Positions 26,722 to 35,562 of a stretch of 64,000 nt of DNA are shown here, piece by piece. Position 1 is the stretch's first letter. The number at the start of each line of letters is the position of its first letter. Source of the stretch: Streptomyces sp. NBC_01591 (GTDB lineage Bacteria > Actinomycetota > Actinomycetes > Streptomycetales > Streptomycetaceae); the NCBI RefSeq assembly GCF_035918155.1, contig NZ_CP109327.1, forward strand, positions 3,844,001 to 3,908,000. Direction: 5' to 3'. Made by a program: the position numbers and the translations under genes. The notes beneath the pieces are model-generated. The model saw nothing but the letters and a program-made list of their open reading frames with translations. It did not search any database and was not told the origin of the DNA.

Positions 26722-27915
26722 TCAGCCCTTCACGCACACGATCTGCTTGAGCTTGGCGACGACCTCCACCAGATCCCGCTGCTGCTCGATGACCTGCTCG
26801 ATCGGCTTGTACGCGGCCGGAATCTCATCCACGACACCGGAGTCCTTACGGCACTCGACGCCCCGCGTCTGATCCTCCAGGTCCCGCGTCGAGAAGCGCC
26901 GCTTCGCGGCGTTCCGGCTCATCTTCCGACCGGCGCCGTGCGAGGCCGAGTTGAACGACTTCTCGTTCCCGAGCCCCTTCACGATGTACGAACCGGTGCC
27001 CATCGAACCCGGGATGATCCCGAAGTCCCCGGAACCCGCACGGATCGCACCCTTCCGCGTGACCAGCAGGTCCATGCCGTCGTACCGCTCCTCCGCCACA
27101 TAGTTGTGGTGGCAGGAGATGACCGGCTCGAAGGTCACCTTGGCCTTCTTGAACTCCTTGCGGACCACGTTCTGGAAGAGCGCCATCATGATGGCCCGGT
27201 TGTGCTTCGCGTACTCCTGCGCCCAGAACAGGTCGTTCCGGTACGCCGCCATCTGCGGGGTGTCGGCGATGAACACCGCCAGGTCCCGGTCGATCAGATC
27301 CTGGTTGTGCGGCAGCTTCTGCGCCTGCCCGATGTGGAAGTCGGCCAGTTCCTTGCCGATGTTCCGCGATCCGGAGTGCAGCATCAGCCAGACCGAACCC
27401 GACTCGTCGAGGCAGAACTCGATGAAGTGGTTGCCCGATCCGAGCGTCCCCATCTGCTTCGTGGCACGTTCCTGACGGAACTTGACCGCGTCGGCCACCC
27501 CGTCGAACCGTCCCCAGAAGTCGTCCCAGCCCGGCGCCCGGAAGCCGTACAGCTGGTCCGGTTCCACGGCCTCGTCATGCATGCCGCGGCCCACCGGAAT
27601 GGCCTGCTCGATCTTCGACCGCAGCCGGGACAGGTCGCCCGGCAGGTCATTGGCCGTCAGGGAGGTCTTCACCGCGGACATTCCGCAGCCGATGTCGACT
27701 CCGACCGCCGCCGGACAGACCGCACCGTGCATCGCGATCACCGAACCGACCGTCGCCCCCTTGCCGAAATGGACGTCCGGCATGACGGCGAGACCCTTGA
27801 TCCAGGGCAGCGTGGCCACATTGCGCAGCTGCTGCATCGCAACGTCCTCGACCGAGGCCGGGTCGGCCCACATGCGGATGGGGACCTTCGCGCCCGGCAC
27901 CTCTACATAAGACAT
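26722..27915 (-). CDS. rtcB: RtcB RNA ligase
   Basis: A 397-residue 3'-phosphate/5'-OH RNA ligase. Metal and GMP site residues are visible: PDVHFGKGATVGSVIAM and AAVGVDIGCGMSAVKT (active Asp/Cys region), LGSGNHFIEFC, MLHSGSRNIGKELADFH, SCHHNYVAEERY and SHGAGRKMSRNAAKRRF (GMP-linking His). GTP- and Mn-dependent; repairs tRNA or mRNA breaks in the cytoplasm. I chose the ATG at 27915 (MSYVEVPGAKVPIRMW), since upstream sequence is not coding. No archease gene is nearby. Its last 133 bp recur at 24441-24573, implying that the 3' end was rebuilt or duplicated during an insertion. Confidence 0.96.
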   Translation of the reverse strand: MSYVEVPGAKVPIRMWADPASVEDVAMQQLRNVATLPWIKGLAVMPDVHFGKGATVGSVIAMHGAVCPAAVGVDIGCGMSAVKTSLTANDLPGDLSRLRSKIEQAIPVGRGMHDEAVEPDQLYGFRAPGWDDFWGRFDGVADAVKFRQERATKQMGTLGSGNHFIEFCLDESGSVWLMLHSGSRNIGKELADFHIGQAQKLPHNQDLIDRDLAVFIADTPQMAAYRNDLFWAQEYAKHNRAIMMALFQNVVRKEFKKAKVTFEPVISCHHNYVAEERYDGMDLLVTRKGAIRAGSGDFGIIPGSMGTGSYIVKGLGNEKSFNSASHGAGRKMSRNAAKRRFSTRDLEDQTRGVECRKDSGVVDEIPAAYKPIEQVIEQQRDLVEVVAKLKQIVCVKG

Positions 27916-28076
27916 AGTTCCTCGATTCCCCCGAAAAGCCTGAAAGCGCAAAACCGGTGCCAAGGTCGGCAAATAAGTCGGTCGACCGGCATTCACAGCG
28001 GCGCGTGCGATACACATTGTGTCCACCGGTCGCCATCGAACGGCAACCGTTTTTCGCACGAAGGGAGCCCAGGACC

Positions 28077-28970
28077 GTGCGACGGATGGCCTACGTAACC
28101 GGCACCGCGCTACTGGCAGCGCTCGTCGTCGGCTGCAGCGCCGACACCGGAACCGGTAGTTCCGCAGCCGACAGCAAGCCCGGCGAGGAGACCGTCGCCG
28201 CCGCGGCCCCCGGCAAGTACCGCACTCTTCCCGAGCCTTGCCGCGCCGTCGCGTCGTCCACGCTGAAGGACCTGCTCCCCGGCGCCGCCGAACTCACCGA
28301 GGAACAGCAGAAGAAGGTGTACGAGGGCACCGCCGCCGTCACCTACGACACCGACCGCCGGGTCGGCTGCCGCTGGAAGTCCGAAGACCCCTCCTCCTCG
28401 CACTCCCTGTCCATCGACTTCGAGCGCGTCGTGTCCTACGACCCGGCGGTGAGCGACGACGACCGCGCCCGCGAGGTGTACACGGAGAAGGAGACCTCCG
28501 CCGGTCTGTCCTCGCCCTCCGCGACCCCCGAGAACACGAAGACCGCGGAGGACACGAAGGGCACCGAGAAGCAGACGTCCCCTGCCGCTTCCGATGACGC
28601 CTCCGACCCCGCCTCGCACGCCCTGACCAGCCCCGTCTCCGAAGACGCGAACACCGACGGCACGAACACCGACGGCGCGAACAACGACGACGCGAACACC
28701 GACGACGGCGCCGACGCCTCGGACGAAAGCCTTCAGCCACGCATCCTCGACGACCTCGGCGACAGCGCATTTCTGGACGATCTGCTCACCCGGGCAGGTT
28801 CCACCGCACAGCACCGCACGGTGAGCGTGGTATTCCGCACATCGAACGTCATCGTGACGGTCGAGTACACCGAGCAGCCGGCCGTCTCCACCGTGGTCCC
28901 CGACAGCAGGGAACTGCAGGAGAAGGCCCAGGCACTGGCCCGGAACCTGGTCGAGGAGTTCAACGACTGA
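28077..28970 (+). CDS. DUF3558-like lipoprotein
   Basis: A 297-residue lipoprotein: signal with lipobox LVVGCSADTG (Cys about 20). The globular part begins LPEPCRAVASSTLKDLLPGA and contains RRVGCRWKS, the paired-Cys pattern of actinobacterial DUF3558 proteins. A low-complexity stretch rich in Asp, Asn and Thr (residues 150-215, repeated NTDG/NTDD) splits it. GTG at 28077 with AAGGGAG nine bases upstream; an ATG three codons later is an alternative. The next gene is a paralogue. It is divergent from rtcB. Function unknown; probably on the outer face of the membrane. Confidence 0.75.
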   Translation: MRRMAYVTGTALLAALVVGCSADTGTGSSAADSKPGEETVAAAAPGKYRTLPEPCRAVASSTLKDLLPGAAELTEEQQKKVYEGTAAVTYDTDRRVGCRWKSEDPSSSHSLSIDFERVVSYDPAVSDDDRAREVYTEKETSAGLSSPSATPENTKTAEDTKGTEKQTSPAASDDASDPASHALTSPVSEDANTDGTNTDGANNDDANTDDGADASDESLQPRILDDLGDSAFLDDLLTRAGSTAQHRTVSVVFRTSNVIVTVEYTEQPAVSTVVPDSRELQEKAQALARNLVEEFND

Positions 28971-29063
28971 CCCCGTCCAGGGCGCCCCTGACCCACGTCG
29001 CCCACGACCGCCGGCCCCCCGGCCGAGGCGGCATCCGGTCCCGGTCCGACGTACCGTGGCCCT

Positions 29064-29107
29064 CCGGAACACCCTCCGGAGCAGTTCCCGGAACACCCTC
29101 CGGAGCA
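29064..29107. repeat. Short 20-bp direct repeat
   Basis: CCGGAACACCCTCCGGAGCA occurs exactly at 29064-29083 and again at 29088-29107. Each copy contains CTCCGGAG, itself a palindrome. It lies in the 200-bp gap between the two DUF3558-like genes, about 64 bp before the second start. Confidence 0.75.
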
Positions 29108-29170
29108 CCGGCCGACCACCCGCCCGGCCACCTGGCAGCCCGCCCGCCGCGCCACCCGAGTGAAGGAACC

Positions 29171-30040
29171 ATGCACCGTTCAGCCCCGCGACTCTCCCGC
29201 ATACTCGCCTGCGCCGCCGTACCGGTGATGCTCGTCGTCGCCGGCTGCTCGTCGGACTCCGGCGACAAGAAGGAATCGGGCTCGTCCGAGTCATCCGCAT
29301 CGGCAAGCGCGAGCAAGAAGGCGGAACCGACCGTCGAGCCCGCGAAGTTCGCCGCGCTGCCCGACCCGTGCAAGTCGATCACCAAGAAGACGGTCACGTC
29401 CTTGGTTCCCTCGGCGAAGTCCAAGAACGGCACGGCCACCACCTCCAGCGACACCGCGTACCGCGCCGGCTGCTCCTGGAACGGCCTCGACGACAACGGC
29501 GTGAAGGGTTCCCAGTACCGCTGGCTCGACGTCGGCTTCACCCGCTTCGACTCCGACCAGGCCCTGGGCAGCGGCGCCAAGCGCGCGCAGCAGGACTTCA
29601 CGAAGCAGGTCGCCAAGGCCAAGGCGACCGGGGGCGCCAAGAAGGTCGTCGAAGCGCCCGTCAGCGGCATCGGCGAGCAGGCCACCAAGATCACCTACGA
29701 CCTCACCAAGACGAGTGAGGACTTCGAGTACGCGACGGTCGTGGCCCGCACGGGGAACGTCGTCGTCACCCTCACCTACAACGGTGCGGGTTACGCGGGC
29801 GCGAAGGCCCCCTCCGCCGGCGACATCCTGAAGGGCGCCGAGAAGGCTGCCAAGGAAGCAGTGGCCGCGGTCGCCGCCGTGGACACGGACTCGGCCAAGC
29901 CCTCCGGTTCGGCCACGCCGGACAAGAAGACCACGGACAAGGCGGACGACCCCAAGTCTTCCGACAGCGACTCCTCGGACCGCAAGACGACGGACAAGAA
30001 GTCCTCGGCCAGCAAGTCGTCCGTCAGGAAGACCAGCTAG
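29171..30040 (+). CDS. DUF3558 family lipoprotein
   Basis: A 289-residue lipoprotein with lipobox MLVVAGCSSDSG. After a Ser/Lys linker the domain starts FAALPDPCKSITKKTVTSLVP and contains YRAGCSWNGLDD, GIGEQATKITYDL and FEYATVVARTGNVVVTLTYNG, the usual DUF3558 core. The C-terminal 55 residues are a Lys/Asp/Ser-rich tail. It is a paralogue of the gene before it. A strong hairpin at 30069-30100 follows. Role unknown; family members are exported in many actinobacteria. Confidence 0.82.
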   Translation: MHRSAPRLSRILACAAVPVMLVVAGCSSDSGDKKESGSSESSASASASKKAEPTVEPAKFAALPDPCKSITKKTVTSLVPSAKSKNGTATTSSDTAYRAGCSWNGLDDNGVKGSQYRWLDVGFTRFDSDQALGSGAKRAQQDFTKQVAKAKATGGAKKVVEAPVSGIGEQATKITYDLTKTSEDFEYATVVARTGNVVVTLTYNGAGYAGAKAPSAGDILKGAEKAAKEAVAAVAAVDTDSAKPSGSATPDKKTTDKADDPKSSDSDSSDRKTTDKKSSASKSSVRKTS

Positions 30041-30068
30041 CAACGCCCCTGTCCAGAAGCAGTTTCAC

Positions 30069-30100
30069 GAAGCCCGGTACTCCCCCGAGTACCGGGCTTC
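30069..30100 (+). terminator. Strong hairpin terminator
   Basis: GAAGCCCGGTACTC (30069-30082) pairs perfectly with GAGTACCGGGCTTC (30087-30100) around a CCCC loop, 29 bp after the lipoprotein stop. Confidence 0.85.
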
Positions 30101-30259
30101 GCCCCTTCCCGTACAACGCCCCGTACAACACCCCGCGCAACGCCCCGCGCCCTCATGTGCCAGGCTGTGCCCGCCAGAAGTCGCAGCAGGACGCCGAACA
30201 GGACGTCGAAGCACATCGAAGCGCGACGTCGCATACGGGAAACGGGGAGGGGAACGCGG

Positions 30260-31702
30260 GTGGCCGCGATGCAGCTGACACGCACCCACCGGATACTCAT
30301 CGGTCTCGTGGTCGCCGGTGCGGTACTCATCGCCGCGATCGGTTTTGCGGGTTCGTACGCGGCGGTGCGCGAGCTCGCCCTCCAAAAGGGCTTCGGGGAC
30401 TTCTCGCTGGTCTTCCCGATCGGCATCGACGCGGGCATCTGCGTCCTGCTCGCCCTGGACCTGCTGCTGACCTGGCTGCGCATCCCGTTCCCGCTGCTGC
30501 GCCAGACCGCCTGGCTGCTGACCGCCGCGACGATCGCCTTCAACGGCGCCGCGGCCTGGCCCGACCCGCTCGGCGTCGGCATGCACGCCGTCATCCCGGT
30601 GCTGTTCGTGGTCTCCGTCGAGGCCGCCCGCCACGCCGTGGGCCGGATCGCCGACATCACGGCCGACAAGCACATGGAGGGCGTCCGCCTCACCCGCTGG
30701 CTGCTCTCCCCCGTACCGACGTTCCGGCTCTGGCGCCGGATGAAACTCTGGGAACTCCGCTCCTACGAGCAGGTCATCAAGCTCGAACAGGACCGGCTGA
30801 TCTACCAGGCCCGCCTCCAGGCCCGCTTCGGCCGCAACTGGCGCCGCAAGGCCCCCGTCGAGTCCCTGATGCCGCTGCGTCTGGCGAAGTACGGGGTCCC
30901 GCTGGCCGAGACCGCCGCGGCCGGCCTCGCCGCCGCGGGCATCGAACCGGCCCTGCTGCCCCCGGCCCCGGCCCTGGCCCAGGTCGAACCGGGCGAACCC
31001 CAGCCCGAGTTGCCGTACGCCCCCGAGCAGCAGTACGCCCAGCAACACGAGCACGGCCAACCGCACGAACACCAGCAGCACCAACAGCACCAGCAACACG
31101 GGCCGCAGCACCCGCAGTACCAGCAGTACAACCACCCCTCCGACCCGGCCGCCGCCGAGGAGTGGCCCCAGGAAGGCCCCGGCTCGCACGAGAGCCCGTG
31201 GTTCGCGGCGCCCCAGGTGCCGGACGACGCGTACGAGAGCGCCTACAACCCGACGTACGTCGAGGGCCTGGAGCCGACCCCGGTGATGGTCCCGTCGGGC
31301 CCCGGCGGCCGCACCCGCCCCCTGGGCAACGTGGGCACGATCGGCGCCGTCCCCGGCCCCCGCAGCGCGGAGCACCAGCCGCAGGAACAGTTCCAGCAGG
31401 CCCACGAACAACCGCAGCTCCCGGAGCAGGCCCAGGAGCAGGTACAGGAACAGGCCCCGGACCCGGAGCCGGACCCGGCCGAGTGGGCGCAGGAGGACGC
31501 GGAGTTCGCCGCGATCGCGTACGAGGTGTTCGCCGCGTTCGTGAACCAGCACAACGACTACCCGAGCGTCGACGCCCTGGACATACATGTCACGGACGGC
31601 CACAACGTCAGGCACCCGCGCAGCGCGGCGCTGATCCGCCGCTTGATGCCCGAGTTCAAGAACCGCTACCACGCCGAACTCGAAGCGGACCACATCGCCT
31701 GA
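30260..31702 (+). CDS. DUF2637 membrane protein with Gln/His-rich linker
   Basis: A 480-residue protein. The N-terminal 140 residues hold four helices of the DUF2637 family (ILIGLVVAGAVLIAAIGFAG, FPIGIDAGICVLLALDLLLT, TAWLLTAATIAFNGAAAWPD, AVIPVLFVVSVEAARHAVG), related to the Spd spread proteins of Streptomyces plasmids. A cytoplasmic part with basic helices follows, then about 150 residues very rich in Gln, His, Pro and Glu, and a final acidic globular tail (EFAAIAYEVFAAFVNQHNDYPSVDAL) resembling a small DNA-binding domain. GTG at 30260 with GAGGGG upstream. A terminator follows at 31726-31767. Confidence 0.85.
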   Translation: MAAMQLTRTHRILIGLVVAGAVLIAAIGFAGSYAAVRELALQKGFGDFSLVFPIGIDAGICVLLALDLLLTWLRIPFPLLRQTAWLLTAATIAFNGAAAWPDPLGVGMHAVIPVLFVVSVEAARHAVGRIADITADKHMEGVRLTRWLLSPVPTFRLWRRMKLWELRSYEQVIKLEQDRLIYQARLQARFGRNWRRKAPVESLMPLRLAKYGVPLAETAAAGLAAAGIEPALLPPAPALAQVEPGEPQPELPYAPEQQYAQQHEHGQPHEHQQHQQHQQHGPQHPQYQQYNHPSDPAAAEEWPQEGPGSHESPWFAAPQVPDDAYESAYNPTYVEGLEPTPVMVPSGPGGRTRPLGNVGTIGAVPGPRSAEHQPQEQFQQAHEQPQLPEQAQEQVQEQAPDPEPDPAEWAQEDAEFAAIAYEVFAAFVNQHNDYPSVDALDIHVTDGHNVRHPRSAALIRRLMPEFKNRYHAELEADHIA

Positions 31703-31725
31703 GCCGCCCCGCGGCAACAACAACG

Positions 31726-31767
31726 ACGGAGGGCCGTCACCCGAATCACCGGGTGACGGCCCTCCGT
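31726..31767. terminator. Bidirectional terminator, 17-bp stem
   Basis: Arms 31726-31742 and 31751-31767 pair perfectly over 17 bp with an 8-base loop, between the convergent DUF2637 gene and lysS. Confidence 0.88.
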
Positions 31768-31794
31768 ACAAAAGGCACCTACGCGCCCAGCAGC

Positions 31795-33561
31795 CTACTC
31801 ACCGAGCAGCCTGCGCACCCGCTCAGCGCCCACGGCCAGCAGCAGCGTGGGCAGCCGCGGCCCCGTGTCCCGGCTGACCAGCAGCCGGTACAGCAGCGCG
31901 AAGAACGACCGCTGCGCGACCTTCAGCTCGGGCGTCGGCTTGGCGTCCGGCTCCAGGCCCTCCAGGATCTTCGGCACGCCGTAGACGAGCGTGGTGAGCC
32001 CGTCCAGCGACCAGTGCGAGTCCAGCCCCTCCAGGAGCAGCCGCAGCGACTGGCGGCCCTGGTCGTCCAGCGAGCCGAGGAGCTCCTTGTCCGGCTCGTC
32101 GCGCACGATGGTGCGGGCCTCGGCCGGAACCTGGCTGGTGATCCAGTTCTCGGCCCGGTCGAGACGGGGCCGGGCCTCGTCCAGCGAGGTCAGCGGGTTC
32201 TCCGGGTCCAGCTCGCTCAGGATGCGCAGCGTCTGCTCGTCGTGCCCGGCCGTGATGTCGACGACCGACGCGAGCGTCCGGTACGGCAGCGGGCGCAGCG
32301 TGCTCGGCAGCTCACCCGCGGCCGTGCCGATGGCCCGCGCGTACGCGGCGGCGTCGGCCGGCAGCACGGAGCCGTCGGCGACCTTGCGTGCCAGCGAGTC
32401 CCACTCGTCGTAGAGCCGCTGGATCTCCTGGTCGAAGGCGATCTTGAAGGACTGGTTGGGCCTGCGGCGCGCGTACAGCCAGCGCAGCAGCGGCGCCTCC
32501 ATGATCTTCAGCGCGTCGGCCGGGGTCGGCACGCCGCCCTTGCTGGAGGACATCTTCGCCATGCCGGAGATGCCGACGAAGGCGTACATCGGGCCGATCG
32601 GCTGCACACCGTCGAAGATCTCGCGGACGATCTGGCCGCCGACGACGAACGAGGAACCCGGCGAGGAGTGGTCCACGCCGCTCGGCTCGAAGATCACGCC
32701 CTCGTAGGCCCAGCGCATCGGCCAGTCGACCTTCCAGACCAGCTTGCCGCGGTTGAACTCGCTCAGCCGCACCGTCTCGGCGAAGCCGCAGGCCGTGCAG
32801 GTGTAGTTCAGCTCGGTGCTGTCGTCGTCGTACGACGTGACGGTCGTGAGGTCCTTCTCGCAGTTGCCGCAGTAGGGCTTGTACGGGAAGTAGCCGGCCG
32901 AACCGCCGCTGCCGTCGTCCTCGCTCGCCGCGCCGGAGCCCGCCTCGGCCTCCAGCTCGGCCTCGTCGACCTTCTTCTGCTGCTGCGGCTTCTTGCCGCC
33001 CTTGGCGCCCGCCGCGGCCGGGTCCTTCTTCGTCCGGTAGCGGTCGAGGACGGCGTCGATGTCGGCGCGGTGCTTCATCGCGTGCAGGATCTGCTCGCGG
33101 TAGGCGCCCGCCGTGTACTGCTCGGTCTGGCTGATGCCGTCGTACTCGACGCCCAGCTCGTCCAGCGCGGCCGTCATGGCGGCCTTGAAGTGCTCGGCCC
33201 AGTTCGGGTACGCGGACCCGGCCGGGGCGGGCACCGAGGTCAGCGGCTTGCCGATGTGCTCGGCCCAGGACTCGTCGATACCGGGGACGCCGTTCGGGAC
33301 CTTGCGGTACCGGTCGTAGTCGTCCCACGAGATCAGGTGCCGGACGGTGTACCCGCGGCGGCGGATCTCGTCGGCGACCAGGTGCGGGGTCATGACCTCG
33401 CGGAGGTTGCCCAGGTGGATCGGGCCCGACGGGGAGAGGCCGGACGCGACGACGACCGGTTTGCCAGGCGCACGACGCTCCGATTCGGCGATGACATCGT
33501 CCGCGAAGCGGGAGACCCAGTCGGTCTCGGTGCTGCTCTGACTCTGAGCCACGGTCTGCAC
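31795..33561 (-). CDS. lysS: Class I lysyl-tRNA synthetase
   Basis: A 588-residue class I LysRS (the archaeal/spirochaete type), charging tRNA-Lys. Motifs: the HIGH-type PSGPIHLGNLREVMTPHL about residue 45 and KMSSSKGGVPTPADALK about residue 335, with an adjacent zinc-ribbon-like CGNCEKDL/CTACGFAETV. A charged Gln/Lys/Gly insertion (about residues 165-205) precedes the ribbon and is probably disordered. ATG at 33561. It is divergent from argS. Streptomyces often encode both class I and class II enzymes; whether this genome has both cannot be told here. Confidence 0.95.
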   Translation of the reverse strand: MQTVAQSQSSTETDWVSRFADDVIAESERRAPGKPVVVASGLSPSGPIHLGNLREVMTPHLVADEIRRRGYTVRHLISWDDYDRYRKVPNGVPGIDESWAEHIGKPLTSVPAPAGSAYPNWAEHFKAAMTAALDELGVEYDGISQTEQYTAGAYREQILHAMKHRADIDAVLDRYRTKKDPAAAGAKGGKKPQQQKKVDEAELEAEAGSGAASEDDGSGGSAGYFPYKPYCGNCEKDLTTVTSYDDDSTELNYTCTACGFAETVRLSEFNRGKLVWKVDWPMRWAYEGVIFEPSGVDHSSPGSSFVVGGQIVREIFDGVQPIGPMYAFVGISGMAKMSSSKGGVPTPADALKIMEAPLLRWLYARRRPNQSFKIAFDQEIQRLYDEWDSLARKVADGSVLPADAAAYARAIGTAAGELPSTLRPLPYRTLASVVDITAGHDEQTLRILSELDPENPLTSLDEARPRLDRAENWITSQVPAEARTIVRDEPDKELLGSLDDQGRQSLRLLLEGLDSHWSLDGLTTLVYGVPKILEGLEPDAKPTPELKVAQRSFFALLYRLLVSRDTGPRLPTLLLAVGAERVRRLLGE

Positions 33562-33571
33562 GTCCTTCTCT

Positions 33572-33611
33572 CTTGTAGGACTCGTAGGAACACCCTTGTG
33601 GGACTCATAGG
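33572..33611. repeat. Imperfect 17-bp direct repeat in lysS leader
   Basis: CTTGTAGGACTCGTAGG (33572-33588) recurs as CTTGTGGGACTCATAGG (33595-33611), two changes, 23 bp apart, in the lysS-argS divergent gap just upstream of the lysS start codon. Confidence 0.6.
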
Positions 33612-33742
33612 GGCTCCGCCCATTCTCCCAGGTCCACCGGCGGCGCGAAAACGGCTTATGGCCCGCGCGAAGAAAACGGCTTTACCGCCCGTGGAATACT
33701 GGGCGTGATCCCTTGTACTCCTACGGAAACGGCAGCCAGCCC

Positions 33743-35515
33743 ATGGCCTCGGTCAATTCCCTCGCTTCCACGCTCCAGCAGCAGCTGGCGGACGCCCTGA
33801 CGGCAGCTCTGCCGGATGCCGGCACCGCGGACCCGCTGCTGCGACGAAGCGACCGGGCCGACTTCCAGGCCAACGGCATCCTGGCCCTCGCCAAGAAGCT
33901 CAAGGGCAACCCCCGCGAGCTCGCCTCCCAGGTCACGGCCGCGCTCCCGGCGGGCGGCCTGATCAAGGAGATCGAGGTCTCCGGCCCCGGCTTCCTGAAC
34001 GTCACGCTCGCCGACAGGGCGATCATCGAGACCCTCGCCGCACGCGCCGCGGACGACGAGGGCCGCCTCGGTGTGCCGTACAACAGCGCCGCGGGCACGA
34101 CGGTCATCGACTACGCGCAGCCGAACGTGGCCAAGGAGATGCACGTCGGCCACCTGCGTTCCGCGGTGATCGGTGACGCGATGGTGCAGATCCTGGAGTT
34201 CACGGGCGAGTCCGTGGTCCGCAGGCACCACATCGGCGACTGGGGCACCCAGTTCGGCATGCTCATCCAGTACCTGATCGAGCACCCGGGCGAGCTGACC
34301 CACGAGGGCGCCGGCGGCGAGGCGGAAGGCGAGGCCGCCATGTCCTCGCTGAACCGGCTCTACAAGGCCTCGCGCGCGCTCTTCGACTCCGACGAGGAGT
34401 TCAAGGCCCGCTCCCGGGACCGCGTCGTGGCGCTCCAGGCCGGTGACGAGGAAACCCTCGCCATGTGGCAGCGCTTCGTCGACGAGTCGAAGATCTACTT
34501 CTACTCGGTCTTCAACAAGCTCGACATGGAGATCCGCGACCCCGACATCGTCGGCGAGTCCGGCTACAACGCCATGCTCGAGGAGACCTGCCGCATCCTG
34601 GAGGAGTCGGGCGTCGCCGTCCGCTCCGAGGGCGCGCTCTGCGTGTTCTTCGACGACGTGAAGGGCCCGGACGGCAGCCCGGTGCCGCTGATCGTCAAGA
34701 AGTCGAACGGCGGTTACGGCTACGCGGCGACCGACCTCTCCGCGATCCGCGACCGGGTCCAGAACCTCAAGGCGAGCACCCTGCTGTACGTCGTGGACGC
34801 ACGGCAGGCCCTGCACTTCAAGATGGTCTTCGAGACGGCCCGCCGGGCCGGCTGGCTGAACGAGGACGTCAAGGCCGTGCACCTCCCCTTCGGCACGGTG
34901 CTCGGCAAGGACGGCAAGCCGTTCAAGACCCGTGAGGGCGAGACGGTCCGGCTGCAGGACCTCCTCGACGAGGCGATCGACCGGGCGTCCACCGTCGTGC
35001 GCGAGAAGGCCAAGGACCTCAGCGAGGAAGAGATCACCGAGCGCGCCACGCAGGTCGGCATCGGCGCGGTGAAGTACGCGGACCTGTCGACGTCGGCCGC
35101 CCGCGACTACAAGTTCGACCTGGACCAGATGGTCTCGCTGACCGGCGACACGAGCGTGTACATCCAGTACGCGCACGCCCGGTCCCGCTCCATCAAGCGC
35201 AAGGCGGGCGAGCTGAAGTCCCAGCCCCACCCGGAGCTGGAGCTGGCCCCGGCCGAGCGCGCGCTGGCCCTACACCTGGACCAGTTCGCCGAGGTCGTGG
35301 CCGAGGTCGCCGCCGCGTACGAGCCGCACAAGCTGGCCTCGTACCTCTACCAGCTGTCGTCGCTCTTCACGACGTTCTACGACCAGTGCCCGGTGCTGAA
35401 GCCCGAGGTGCCGGGCGATGTGGCCGAGAACCGCCTCTTCCTCTCGGACCTCACCGCCCGCACCCTGCACCAGGGCATGGAGCTGCTCGGCATCCGGACC
35501 CCCGAGCGCCTCTGA
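33743..35515 (+). CDS. argS: Arginyl-tRNA synthetase
   Basis: A 590-residue class I ArgRS. HIGH-type motif [15 protein letters not shown] about residue 135, with AQPNVAK just before it, the N-terminal tRNA-binding Add1 domain (residues 1-115), the KMSK-equivalent region [21 protein letters not shown], and a DALR anticodon-binding end ([19 protein letters not shown]). ATG at 33743 ([14 protein letters not shown]) is the usual start; a TTG at 33713 would add ten odd residues. It is divergent from lysS. Confidence 0.97.
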   Translation: MASVNSLASTLQQQLADALTAALPDAGTADPLLRRSDRADFQANGILALAKKLKGNPRELASQVTAALPAGGLIKEIEVSGPGFLNVTLADRAIIETLAARAADDEGRLGVPYNSAAGTTVIDYAQPNVAKEMHVGHLRSAVIGDAMVQILEFTGESVVRRHHIGDWGTQFGMLIQYLIEHPGELTHEGAGGEAEGEAAMSSLNRLYKASRALFDSDEEFKARSRDRVVALQAGDEETLAMWQRFVDESKIYFYSVFNKLDMEIRDPDIVGESGYNAMLEETCRILEESGVAVRSEGALCVFFDDVKGPDGSPVPLIVKKSNGGYGYAATDLSAIRDRVQNLKASTLLYVVDARQALHFKMVFETARRAGWLNEDVKAVHLPFGTVLGKDGKPFKTREGETVRLQDLLDEAIDRASTVVREKAKDLSEEEITERATQVGIGAVKYADLSTSAARDYKFDLDQMVSLTGDTSVYIQYAHARSRSIKRKAGELKSQPHPELELAPAERALALHLDQFAEVVAEVAAAYEPHKLASYLYQLSSLFTTFYDQCPVLKPEVPGDVAENRLFLSDLTARTLHQGMELLGIRTPERL

Positions 35516-35562
35516 CCAAAACGTCAGTCAGCCCGTACGCACCGGCCCGGTGGCCGTGACCA

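Noticed and set aside
30157..33708. 1183-codon plus-strand open frame over the DUF2637 gene and lysS
   Set aside because: It overlaps two confident genes in other frames and gives a Pro/Arg/Gly-rich nonsense product with no domain.
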